A stretch of 7,406 nucleotides of DNA from Candidatus Microgenomates bacterium. Its GTDB lineage: Bacteria > Patescibacteriota > Microgenomatia > Levybacterales > JACOYD01. The position numbers were made by a program, and so were the translations under genes. The stretch covers positions 1 through 7,406 of the forward strand of contig JACOYD010000034.1 of the NCBI GenBank assembly GCA_016182055.1, written 5' to 3'. The stretch's first letter is position 1. The number at the start of each line of letters is the position of its first letter. The notes under the pieces were generated by a model, which saw only the letters and a program-made list of their open reading frames with translations, ran no database searches and was not told the DNA's origin. This document shows positions 1-5,945 of the stretch, piece after piece.

Positions 1-762
1 CTGACTTTAGCTACTATGGAGGAGCCAAAAGGGCAAAGTGAAGGGGCGCTTCATAGAGAGCGGCTAAAACTTATTAAAAGTCTTGTTTCCAAGTCAAATA
101 ACTTAGTCCTTGGACAGTATGACAGTTATAGAAAAGAAGAATTTGTGGACAAGAATTCCACCACCGATAGTTTTTTTGCTCTCAAGCTTGGCATTAACAA
201 CGCCCGCTTTGGCAATGTGCCGGTGTATATTCGGGCCGGCAAGCAAATGGCTGCTTGGGTGACTGAAATAAATTACGTTTTCAAAAGCGAAAAACTCAAT
301 GACAATGTGGTAACCATCCGGCTTCAGCCAAATGAGGGAATAGCGGTGAAGCTGCTGACCAAAAAGCCGGGTTTTACAGCCACGCTTGAGCCAACCTACA
401 TGCAATTTTGCTACAAGCATTATTTTCCCGACCAGACTTTTGATGCCTATGAAAAGCTGTTGCAGGATGTGTTTGCCGGCCGTCACACTTTTTTTAATAC
501 CGCCAAAGAGGTAGAGGCGCTGTGGCAATTTATCGATCCGCTGTCCAAAAAGCGGTCAAAGACTGTTTTTTATAAAGACACTTTTTTTAATACCGCCAAA
601 GAGGTAGAGGCGCTGTGGCAATTTATCGATCCGCTGTCCAAAAAGCGGTCAAAGACTGTTTTTTATAAAGACGGCAGCTGGGGACCAAAAGAAGCATTTA
701 ACTTAATTGAACGGGACGGCCGCCGGTGGCTTGAGCCCTACCACGCCTTCTGCCAGATTTAA
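1..762 (+). CDS. zwf: Glucose-6-phosphate 1-dehydrogenase, C-terminal part (5' end outside window)
   Basis: The protein oxidises glucose-6-phosphate to 6-phosphogluconolactone with reduction of NADP+, the entry step of the oxidative pentose phosphate pathway, in the cytosol. The frame is open from base 1, with LTLATMEEP before any start, so the ATG at 16 is an internal Met and the gene begins upstream. Family features visible in order are the MEEP segment, the variable GQYDSYRKEEFV stretch, the DSFFALKLGINNARFGNVPVY block with the following RAGK, the RLQPNEGI block, and the terminal GSWGP...RDGRRW signature. Residues 163-193 (counted from base 1) are repeated exactly as 194-224, which adds 31 residues just before GSWGP. 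I know of no such insertion in this family. The partner enzyme gene gnd lies about 2.1 kb downstream on the same strand. The family call is firm. Whether the duplicated protein is active is unknown. Confidence 0.93.
   Translation: MTLATMEEPKGQSEGALHRERLKLIKSLVSKSNNLVLGQYDSYRKEEFVDKNSTTDSFFALKLGINNARFGNVPVYIRAGKQMAAWVTEINYVFKSEKLNDNVVTIRLQPNEGIAVKLLTKKPGFTATLEPTYMQFCYKHYFPDQTFDAYEKLLQDVFAGRHTFFNTAKEVEALWQFIDPLSKKRSKTVFYKDTFFNTAKEVEALWQFIDPLSKKRSKTVFYKDGSWGPKEAFNLIERDGRRWLEPYHAFCQI
485..672 (+). repeat. Perfect 93-bp in-frame tandem duplication inside zwf
   Basis: Bases 485-579 recur exactly as 578-672, giving a 93-bp period with a 2-base overlap. Because 93 is a multiple of three, 31 codons (TFFNTAKEVEALW through TVFYKD) are doubled without breaking the frame. 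There is not one mismatch between copies, so the event is recent, under gene conversion, or an assembly artefact. The short shared AC/ACAC at the junction suits replication slippage. Confidence 0.97.
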
Positions 763-833
763 AACTAATATCAAAATACAAAAATAAAAATGATGTTTAG
801 AATTTAGATATTAGAATTTACGTTCCAAATTAT
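763..833 (+). repeat. AT-rich intergenic spacer with a 10-bp direct repeat
   Basis: The 71-bp gap between zwf and the next gene is almost entirely A and T. The decamer TTAGAATTTA occurs at 797-806 and again at 811-820, a 14-bp period. No hairpin with a T-run and no convincing -35/-10 pair is visible here. The following gene may therefore be co-transcribed with zwf, or may use a weak promoter I cannot define. Confidence 0.6.
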
Positions 834-1400
834 ATGGGATTAGTAAAGGAAGGAGTTAGAAGAAGATTTACTGGACTTTTTCGGCGGCAAATGAAGCAAC
901 TGCCTCCGGAGGCCACAACAGAAGAAGGAGAGAGGATGTCAACGGGGGCTCTTATTTTAGGAAGGTTGATTTTTGATACGGCGACACCAGAACCTCAAAG
1001 ACCTGTGGCAGTAATAGCCCAACGTCCCCAAGATAAAATTCCTCGATTTGAACCAGGACAATTGGCGGATTTACGTAAATATGATATAGAAAGACTAAAA
1101 GCGATATTTGCAAGTTTGTCAAATACGCCCGACAGTGCCAGTTTTCGTAATGGGCCATCACATGTAATAGACGCTATTATGTTTTTTTATGCAGTGGCAA
1201 ATCATAGAGTAGCGAGTTTCGATCCAACAGAGGATTCCTATCCTCAATTTGTAGTGAAAGGCGCAGTTGGTTTTACTATAGCTTTTTTGAAGCAGATTAG
1301 TGGGCAAATGGAATTCGAGAGTAACCTTTTTGGTACTTTTGAGAAAGCTAGAGGAGAATTTAATAGGAATCCAGGGAGATTTTGGATGAGAAATAGCTAA
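834..1400 (+). CDS. Hypothetical protein, 188 aa, unrecognised
   Basis: I do not recognise this protein. The first 20 residues are strongly basic (KEGVRRRFTGLFRRQMK), followed by an acidic, proline-containing stretch to about residue 75. A mostly helical C-terminal part contains SHVIDAIMFFYAVANHR (about residues 109-125) and a second hydrophobic run, AVGFTIAFLKQ (about 143-153). The hydrophobic runs are short and interrupted by charge, so a cytosolic protein is more likely than a membrane one. There is no signal peptide. The start at 834 is the first ATG of the frame after zwf. No Shine-Dalgarno sequence precedes it, which matches other genes here. A later Met at residue 20 is a possible alternative. 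It lies between zwf and a large unknown gene, all on one strand, but nothing ties it to sugar metabolism. Confidence 0.7.
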   Translation: MGLVKEGVRRRFTGLFRRQMKQLPPEATTEEGERMSTGALILGRLIFDTATPEPQRPVAVIAQRPQDKIPRFEPGQLADLRKYDIERLKAIFASLSNTPDSASFRNGPSHVIDAIMFFYAVANHRVASFDPTEDSYPQFVVKGAVGFTIAFLKQISGQMEFESNLFGTFEKARGEFNRNPGRFWMRNS

Positions 1401-1424
1401 ATTATGAAAATTGGATTAAAAACA

Positions 1425-1454
1425 TTGACCTTACGCCCCAAAACATTGTAAAAT
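1425..1454 (+). promoter_or_regulatory. Sigma70-type promoter for the 476-aa gene, with flanking direct repeats
   Basis: The -35 TTGACC (1425-1430) and -10 TAAAAT (1449-1454) are 18 bp apart. Transcription should start near 1461, only a few bases before the ATG at 1465, so the message would be essentially leaderless. The nonamer AAAACATTG occurs at 1419-1427, touching the -35, and at 1440-1448, abutting the -10. The 21-bp spacing is two helical turns, which would suit binding of a regulator on one DNA face. Confidence 0.65.
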
Positions 1455-1464
1455 AAGTTCTCTT

Positions 1465-2895
1465 ATGACAGCAGTTAGAGAAAGAGTGACGGGAACGGTT
1501 AATTTGGAGGCAATTTCTTCTGGCGGTCTTGGCAATTTTCTTACAGATTATCAAAATGGTTTTAAGTCTGGTCAGAGCAAGTGGCTTATTGATGATATAG
1601 ATATCACACCTTTTGAACAAGCGCTGGGTCTTAGTGCGGTAACGGTCAGAGCGCTTCTTCGTGAAAGCCAAAGTAAAGGCATAATTAATCCTGTTGATAA
1701 TTCTGGTTACCAAGGAGACAAAAGAGTTACGATCCCCGTTTTTGATAGAGATAGAATGCTGGCATTTGCCGCTTTATGTTTTATATTTAATGCGAAGTTC
1801 GGTGGGAACAGACGGGTGACTATCGAGCATCATCAGTTTGTTTTTTTGGTGAGAGAGACTAGAGAAGCACTTAAAGGGAGTAGTTTGGCAGAACTTATCG
1901 GCGAGCCGCTGGAGCCTTCAGGAGGATTAGATAAATTGAGAAGAACCAATCAAGGAGGAAACGGATTAGAGAAGACGGGGTTAAAAAGTGAAGTGCCGCA
2001 TCCTGACCTTTCGGAGCCTTTTTGGCAGGGAGAAATTGGGGAAAAGCTGGCAGATATTATCCACAGCATAGAGGAGCAAGAAGTGGGTTTTCCGATAAAA
2101 ACAAACAAAGTGGCCGAGCTGTATGATTTGTTGCCAGGAGTTAGACAGTTCGATCTGATTCGGGCGCTGGCCAGAAGCGGAGCTATCGGTAATGTACCAA
2201 CTCAAGATAGAGAATATCTATTTAATCTTTGGAACTTTTTGACGGGCGGATTATTTTTTGCCCATTTACAGGGAAAGTACAGTTTGAAACAGGCGGCGGC
2301 CCGGGTGGCAGAAATAGTTAAGGGAGTAAATGGTTTACAAGAGGCAAGCGGTCAGATTAAGAAAAACCTACTTAATTCTAGAAGTCTTCGTATGGGAAAT
2401 TGGCCTTATTTAGCAGAAGCTTCACCATGGCGAGTATTTGAATTTCAAAATGAGGGGGGGGAACAAGATGAAGAAGAGCCGCCTTTAACAGGAGAGGAAA
2501 AACCTAAGGTCAATTGGCAAGAAATTCTTAAGGCATTATATGTTAAACTAGAAGAAGGAAAAGACGTAGAAGGTTGGATAAAAATAGAGACAGGGACGTG
2601 GAATCACGCCAAATTAACTGATCTTCTTAGCAGGATGTTTTACGGACAAGATACTATAAACTTATTAAGATATAAAGAAGGAGAAAGGTTGGCAATAGCG
2701 GCGGCTATGGTGATTAACGCCATAGATCTTAAAATTTTACCAACCGTGATTAAAAAATTACTTTATTTTGCGGGTGATATTACATGTGATCAGGCTAGGA
2801 TTGCTGTTGATAAATGCGTTAATCTTCTGTCAGGAAAGACTACTCTTGCCGATCTTCTCAATCAGCGTGTTGATTTATCAATGCTTAGTGTGTAA
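1465..2895 (+). CDS. Hypothetical multidomain protein, 476 aa, with helix-turn-helix-like segments
   Basis: I do not recognise this protein as a named family. Residues 47-77 (starting ITPFEQALGLSAVTVRALL) have the rhythm of a helix-turn-helix followed by a basic stretch. A second segment near residues 207-240 (TNKVAELYDLLPGV then FDLIRALARSGAIG) looks similar. A highly acidic linker around residues 328-345 (NEGGEQDEEEPP) separates these from a helical C-terminal part (about 350-476) with no Cys/His metal cluster. There are no membrane segments or signal peptide. The start at 1465 is supported by the promoter ending about 10 bases upstream. A run of eight G at 2454-2461 sits exactly at the linker. 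The gene ends 10 bp before gnd. A DNA-binding or regulatory role is an inference from the HTH-like segments only. Confidence 0.75.
   Translation: MTAVRERVTGTVNLEAISSGGLGNFLTDYQNGFKSGQSKWLIDDIDITPFEQALGLSAVTVRALLRESQSKGIINPVDNSGYQGDKRVTIPVFDRDRMLAFAALCFIFNAKFGGNRRVTIEHHQFVFLVRETREALKGSSLAELIGEPLEPSGGLDKLRRTNQGGNGLEKTGLKSEVPHPDLSEPFWQGEIGEKLADIIHSIEEQEVGFPIKTNKVAELYDLLPGVRQFDLIRALARSGAIGNVPTQDREYLFNLWNFLTGGLFFAHLQGKYSLKQAAARVAEIVKGVNGLQEASGQIKKNLLNSRSLRMGNWPYLAEASPWRVFEFQNEGGEQDEEEPPLTGEEKPKVNWQEILKALYVKLEEGKDVEGWIKIETGTWNHAKLTDLLSRMFYGQDTINLLRYKEGERLAIAAAMVINAIDLKILPTVIKKLLYFAGDITCDQARIAVDKCVNLLSGKTTLADLLNQRVDLSMLSV
2454..2461 (+). repeat. Run of eight G in the coding region of the 476-aa gene
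   Basis: The homopolymer spans codons 330-333, at the start of the acidic linker. Gain of one G leads to TGA within four codons of the tract, and loss of one G leads to TAA nine codons after it. Either slip would leave an N-terminal product of roughly 335-345 residues lacking the C-terminal domain. Confidence 0.9.
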
Positions 2896-2898
2896 GAT
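2870..2898 (+). promoter_or_regulatory. Possible weak promoter for gnd
   Basis: TTGATT (2870-2875) and TAAGAT (2893-2898) are 17 bp apart, and the -10 ends 7 bases before the gnd ATG. That is the same leaderless geometry as the stronger promoters here. Each hexamer matches consensus at only four of six positions, and the site overlaps the end of the upstream gene, so read-through from that gene is an equally good explanation. Confidence 0.35.
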
Positions 2899-2905
2899 AT
2901 AAAAT

Positions 2906-3841
2906 ATGAAATTAGGATTTATTGGATTGGGGAGGATGGGGGGGAATATGGCAAAGAAATTGCTGGCAGAAGGGCATTCCCTTGTTGTATGGAACAGATC
3001 CGAGCCAGCAATTTCAAATTTCAAATTTCAAATTTCAAATTTCAAATTGAAGAAGGAACAGTTAAAAATTGCCAATTCGATTGGGGAGCTGGTGGGGAGT
3101 TTGGAGAAGCCGAGGGTGGTGTGGAGTATGGTGCCCGCAGGAGGGGCGACGAAACAGGTTCTGCTGGAAATTAGTAAATACGCGGGGGCGGGCGATATTG
3201 TTATTGACGGGGGAAATAGTTTTTATAAAGATACACAGAAAAGATTTGAGGATTTTAAGAAAAAGGGAATAAGGTTTTTAGGCATTGGAGTTAGCGGGGG
3301 AATTATTGCCGCCAAAGAAGGGTATCCGATGATGGCAGGGGGAGACAAATCTGCCTATTTAGGGGTTAAACCCCTATTGGAGAGCCTTGCAAAGCCAAAC
3401 GGCGGACATGATTATTTTGGGCAGGGCGGGGCGGGGCATTTTGTCAAAATGGTGCATAACGGCATGGAATATGGAATAATGCAAAGTTTGGGCGAAGGAT
3501 TTGATTTGCTGAAAAACTCGCCGTATAAATTTGATTTATTAAAAGTGGCCAGACTTTATCAGAAGGGGACATTAGTTTCAGGTTTTATGCTGGATCGGGC
3601 GGTTGAGGTTCTGCAAAGCAGAATTGTTGACGGAATTGAAGGGGTTATTGACGCCAGCGGCGAGGCGCTGTGGACAGTGGAAACCGCCAAGGAGTTGGGA
3701 ATTTCCGTTGAAATAATTGAAGCGGCACTTACTTATCGCCAGCGGTCAAAAACAGATAAAAAAATTCAAAAAAGCTACACTGCCAAAATGGTGGCCGCAT
3801 TGCGCCATGCTTTTGGCGCCCACTCGGTTAAGAAGAAATAG
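2906..3841 (+). CDS. gnd: 6-phosphogluconate dehydrogenase, decarboxylating, short (~300 aa) form
   Basis: The enzyme converts 6-phosphogluconate to ribulose-5-phosphate and CO2 while reducing NAD(P)+. Residues 4-12 (GFIGLGRMG) form the dinucleotide-binding loop. VPAG (76-79) and DGGNS (101-105) are family motifs. SGG (130-132) and GAGHFVKMVHNGMEYG (175-190) contain the catalytic Lys181 and Glu188 expected from characterised homologues. The C-terminus HAFGAHSVKKK is typical. At 311 aa it fits the short gnd class. An unusual insert, SNFKFQISNFK, near residues 37-47 is encoded by a 7-nt repeat, in the loop after the first Rossmann strands. No Shine-Dalgarno is seen before the ATG. The last 57 bp of this gene recur twice downstream between accessory genes, which marks its 3' end as an apparent insertion site. 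Function is confidently assigned; upstream zwf belongs to the same pathway. Confidence 0.96.
   Translation: MKLGFIGLGRMGGNMAKKLLAEGHSLVVWNRSEPAISNFKFQISNFKLKKEQLKIANSIGELVGSLEKPRVVWSMVPAGGATKQVLLEISKYAGAGDIVIDGGNSFYKDTQKRFEDFKKKGIRFLGIGVSGGIIAAKEGYPMMAGGDKSAYLGVKPLLESLAKPNGGHDYFGQGGAGHFVKMVHNGMEYGIMQSLGEGFDLLKNSPYKFDLLKVARLYQKGTLVSGFMLDRAVEVLQSRIVDGIEGVIDASGEALWTVETAKELGISVEIIEAALTYRQRSKTDKKIQKSYTAKMVAALRHAFGAHSVKKK
3010..3048 (+). repeat. Heptanucleotide microsatellite (AATTTCA, about 5.6 copies) in gnd
   Basis: Five perfect AATTTCA units (3010-3044) are followed by a partial AATT. Because seven is not a multiple of three, three successive units encode the heptapeptide ISNFKFQ, seen here as ISNFKFQISNFKL. 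Changing the copy number by one or two units would shift the gnd frame near residue 48. A change of three units would stay in frame. The tract lies in an insertion-tolerant loop. Confidence 0.95.
3785..3841 (+). repeat. gnd 3'-end repeat, copy 1 (native gnd tail)
   Basis: This copy is the functional end of gnd, encoding KMVAALRHAFGAHSVKKK and TAG. It differs from copy 2 and from copy 3 at 8 of 57 positions each, with no gaps. Four upstream bases (TGCC) are also shared with copy 3. It contains a broken inverted symmetry, GCCAAAA (3782-3788) against TTTTGGC, with an inner TGGTG/CGCCA pair. Confidence 0.95.
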
Positions 3842-3845
3842 GATT

Positions 3846-4451
3846 TTATTGGCCAAATGCACGCGGAAGATCTGGATGATTTTTACGAGGATAAGTTACT
3901 GCTTTAATATCTCCTCTTTCTCTGGCGTCATCGATAAGTTTCGCTAAACTTTTTATGGCAGACGAAGAGATAGCTATTCTTTCTTTTGATGTAGAGATAG
4001 GTTGGGGTGGTTCCCAAGAATGCCCTTGTTTAGCTGAGACATTTAATTCAACAAGAGCAATAGGATCATCAACCCCAAGTGAGATTTCGTTACCAATTTC
4101 AGTAATTTTCCCATCCCCTTTAAGATGGACTGCATGATAAGTGGCTTCTTGTCCGTCAACGGTAGTGCCAATCAAGGCGGCTTGGTGAAGTCCGGCAACA
4201 ACTCTTATTTTATTAAATCGCATGCCTTGAAATACATCATCAACGAATTGCTGTAAATCAGTAGGTAAACGATCGCCGCTTATAGAAAATTCTATGGTTG
4301 GAACAGAGTCTCGGGCTTCCATTTGAGCTAGTTCCAGCCGGGCATGTTCCGGTTGAAGACCAAACGAAACAAAACAATCAAGTACAACTCGACCGTATTC
4401 TTGTTGCGCAGCGATTATTTCTGGTGACCTCGGGCCAGCTTCAAGTATCAT
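3846..4451 (-). CDS. Hypothetical protein, 201 aa, first cassette
   Basis: I do not recognise this protein. It appears soluble, with a helical N-terminal region (PEIIAAQQEYGRVVLDCFVSFGL), a mixed strand/helix middle (TIEFSISGDRLPTDLQQFVDD, then IRVVAGLHQAALIGTTVDGQEA) and a basic C-terminus ending NHPDLPRAFGQ. No signal peptide, membrane segment or metal motif is visible. The start at 4451 is chosen because a strong minus-strand promoter has its -10 nine bases before this ATG. The earlier ATGs at 4481 and 4580 would lie upstream of the transcript start. The gene converges on gnd, with its stop 4 bp beyond the gnd stop, and diverges from hicB with overlapping -35 elements. That arrangement hints at joint control with hicBA but does not give a function. 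Confidence 0.72.
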   Translation of the reverse strand: MILEAGPRSPEIIAAQQEYGRVVLDCFVSFGLQPEHARLELAQMEARDSVPTIEFSISGDRLPTDLQQFVDDVFQGMRFNKIRVVAGLHQAALIGTTVDGQEATYHAVHLKGDGKITEIGNEISLGVDDPIALVELNVSAKQGHSWEPPQPISTSKERIAISSSAIKSLAKLIDDARERGDIKAVTYPRKNHPDLPRAFGQ

Positions 4452-4460
4452 AGCGGCAGG

Positions 4461-4489
4461 ATAATAGCACGCTATTGACATATTGTCAA
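4461..4489 (-). promoter_or_regulatory. Minus-strand promoter of the 201-aa cassette gene
   Basis: On the minus strand, TTGACA (complement of 4484-4489) and TATTAT (complement of 4461-4466) are separated by 17 bp. The -10 is nine bases before the ATG at 4451, so the mRNA should have almost no leader. The -35 lies in the inverted repeat TTGACA-TAT-TGTCAA (4475-4489). Confidence 0.75.
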
Positions 4490-4511
4490 GTTCAAAACTT
4501 GATGATATAAT
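4483..4511 (+). promoter_or_regulatory. Plus-strand promoter of hicBA
   Basis: TTGTCA (4483-4488) and TATAAT (4506-4511) are 17 bp apart, and the -10 ends ten bases before the hicB ATG. Its -35 overlaps the opposing promoter's -35 by five bases, so polymerase could hardly occupy both sites at once. A protein binding the inverted repeat at 4475-4489 would block both. Confidence 0.75.
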
Positions 4512-4521
4512 AATTTTAACT

Positions 4522-4740
4522 ATGAAAAAACAAGTTTTACACACCATTGTTTGGAAAGAGGGAAGACTTTTTGTTGCCAAGTTTTTAGAACTTGAACTTG
4601 CCAGTCAAGGAAAGACAAGTAAAGAGGCTCTAAAAAATTTGAAAGAGGCTCTCGATCTTTATTTAGAAGATGAGGAAGTTGGCAACATACCATTCCCTTC
4701 GGTAGAACAAGTTACTACTCAAACAATTTTCGTACACTGA
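4522..4740 (+). CDS. hicB: HicB-family antitoxin, short form (72 aa)
   Basis: The probable role is to neutralise the HicA mRNA-cleaving toxin by direct binding. The sequence has the HicB pattern: an N-terminal strand pair (VLHTIVWKEGRLFVAKFLELELASQG) followed by a helix, TSKEALKNLKEALDLYLED (residues 32-50). The ATG at 4522 is preferred over an in-frame TTG at 4483 because the TTG falls inside the -35 element. At 72 residues it is only the partial RNase-H-like domain. The C-terminal DNA-binding domain found in longer HicB proteins is absent, so autoregulation by HicB itself is doubtful. It overlaps hicA by one base (TGATG), indicating translational coupling. The antitoxin comes first, the reverse of the E. 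coli hicA-hicB order but common elsewhere. Confidence 0.88.
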   Translation: MKKQVLHTIVWKEGRLFVAKFLELELASQGKTSKEALKNLKEALDLYLEDEEVGNIPFPSVEQVTTQTIFVH

Positions 4741-4964
4741 TGCCAAAGCTATACTCCGGCCCAAAAATCATCAAAGCGTTCATGCGGGCGGGGTTTTATA
4801 TCGCTTCGACCAAAGGGAGCCATGTTAAGCTTCGCGGTATCCGTTTCGGTAAACTGCAGACGGTAATTGTTCCTAAACATAAAGAGGTTGCTTTTGGTAC
4901 ATTTCAGAGCATCTTAAAACAGGGAGCGATGGAGTTTGAAGAATTTAAAAGCTTTGTTCATTAA
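4740..4964 (+). CDS. hicA: HicA-family mRNA interferase toxin (74 aa)
   Basis: HicA toxins are small double-stranded-RNA-binding-fold ribonucleases that cut mRNA and halt growth when not held by HicB. Visible family features are an initial helix (GPKIIKAFMRAGFY), the GSH motif at residues 26-28 with the presumed catalytic His28, a strand ending VPKHKEVAFGT (about 44-54), and a final helix QSILKQGAMEFEEF. Length is normal for the family, and no key residue is missing, so it is probably functional. Its ATG overlaps the hicB stop. Its stop TAA (4962-4964) shares two bases with the start of gnd-tail repeat copy 2, so the gene runs right up to the repeat. Location at the end of a cassette fits a stabilising addiction module. 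Confidence 0.92.
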   Translation: MPKLYSGPKIIKAFMRAGFYIASTKGSHVKLRGIRFGKLQTVIVPKHKEVAFGTFQSILKQGAMEFEEFKSFVH

Positions 4965-5019
4965 AATGGTGTCGGCCCTGCGCCATGCTTTTGGAGCCCA
5001 TGGGGTTAAGAAGAAATAG
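4963..5019 (+). repeat. gnd 3'-end repeat, copy 2
   Basis: Without gaps, this copy would encode KMVSALRHAFGAHGVKKK followed by TAG, but there is no gnd body in front of it. It has 8 differences from copy 1 and 11 from copy 3. Most differences fall at third codon positions or give Ala/Ser, Ser/Gly and similar changes, as between working gnd alleles. Its left edge overlaps the hicA stop, and its right part encodes the last residues of the next minus-strand gene. Confidence 0.95.
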
Positions 5020-5908
5020 CTGCCTCAAGTTCTCTTATTCCCATTAAAACAAAGTGTGGATTCCAAAGATCAAAGCCGTGATCTGACGCATAAATATGAC
5101 TTTCATTTCCAGAAACGCGATCTTTGCCAGCTTCAACAGAGACGTCTCCATTTTTACAAATATACAAATACAGTCTTTCAATTTCTCCTACTGGTTTAAT
5201 TATTGACATAGTTATTTCCTCGTTTGATTTGCCTGAATTATAAAGCATTACTTTGACAAGACCAAGTCCAGGCACTGTTATTTCTTTTAGCGTTTTTCTT
5301 CGCCTGATTTGTCTTAGGGGGAGGATCTCTGCTAAACGGGCATAGAGGGCTTGAGCTTCCCGCTGAATGCTTTCAGGTTGGTGTTCATCTTTTGTAATTG
5401 ATTGCGCAAGTTGGTCTGCAAGAAAATTTATCCGTTCAAGAGCAACTGGTGAATCAGAAGAGATTTCAGTATCAGGGCTAATGGTTGTAGACATTCGTCT
5501 AGTACCAGGTAGAAAAAAACCATTCCTATCGCATTCCTCTGTTGTGTAGGAAGCACTAGTTTTAGAAATTTCTATGTATTCACCAGTAAATTCTCCTCGA
5601 TCTCTGTATTGATATCTTCTAAGATATAAGGTGGGATTTTCGGAATCATCAGCAAAAAAGGAGATAAAAAAATTGCCGGGAAGACCGATAAAGTGGAATG
5701 GTGAGCGATCCCTGTCTGATCCGTATGGCACTTGGGCCGGGGTAATTCCAACAAGCGCAAGGATGTTACGGAGTCTAGTATAAGCAGTTGGTATTTCTTC
5801 TATAGCATGTTGTAGCTCATCACCACTAGCGTTTACAACTTGCCTTGCTTCTCGTAATACTCGTAGTTCACCATTATTTGGTCCATGACCGGGAAGTTCT
5901 CCTAACAT
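5006..5908 (-). CDS. Hypothetical protein, 300 aa, second cassette
   Basis: I do not recognise this protein. It seems soluble and mixed alpha/beta. The N-terminal third is helical (GELRVLREARQVVNASGDELQHAI). A strand-rich middle contains FHFIGLPGNFFISFFADD and TLYLRRYQYRDRGEF. A charged helix near residues 170-200 follows, then a basic RQIRRRKTLKE patch and a strand-rich end, finishing RELEAAISS. There is no signal peptide. The start at 5908 is chosen because a TATAAT lies seven bases upstream. The longer frame from 5959 would begin inside the gnd-tail repeat and lacks a promoter. The final residues and stop are encoded by the antisense of repeat copy 2 (its Lys-Lys-Lys-stop), so the insertion boundary formed the C-terminus. 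It is the only gene in this cassette. Confidence 0.7.
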   Translation of the reverse strand: MLGELPGHGPNNGELRVLREARQVVNASGDELQHAIEEIPTAYTRLRNILALVGITPAQVPYGSDRDRSPFHFIGLPGNFFISFFADDSENPTLYLRRYQYRDRGEFTGEYIEISKTSASYTTEECDRNGFFLPGTRRMSTTISPDTEISSDSPVALERINFLADQLAQSITKDEHQPESIQREAQALYARLAEILPLRQIRRRKTLKEITVPGLGLVKVMLYNSGKSNEEITMSIIKPVGEIERLYLYICKNGDVSVEAGKDRVSGNESHIYASDHGFDLWNPHFVLMGIRELEAAISS

Positions 5909-5915
5909 ATGGCGA

Positions 5916-5945
5916 ATTATAGCAAAATTACGCGTGGAGTGCCAA
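5916..5945 (-). promoter_or_regulatory. Minus-strand promoter of the 300-aa gene, partly inside repeat copy 3
   Basis: On the minus strand, TTGGCA (complement of 5940-5945) and TATAAT (complement of 5916-5921) are 18 bp apart, with the ATG seven bases after the -10. Two bases of the -35 belong to the 57-bp repeat, and the other four belong to the TGCC extension shared with copy 1. The repeat side therefore helps build the cassette promoter. Confidence 0.65.

Noticed and set aside
103..528. Minus-strand frame of 141 codons opposite zwf
   Set aside because: It is a shadow of a well-recognised coding region, with no promoter or recognisable protein pattern.
3717..3947. Plus-strand frame overlapping the gnd 3' end
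   Set aside because: It lies in the wrong frame of gnd and has no promoter or start signal.
3846..4580. 244-aa form of the first cassette gene
   Set aside because: The extra N-terminal 43 residues read antisense through hicB and lie upstream of the -10 that ends nine bases before the ATG at 4451.
4483..4740. Longer HicB starting at TTG 4483
   Set aside because: The TTG lies within the -35 element of the promoter, and the HicB pattern begins at the ATG at 4522.
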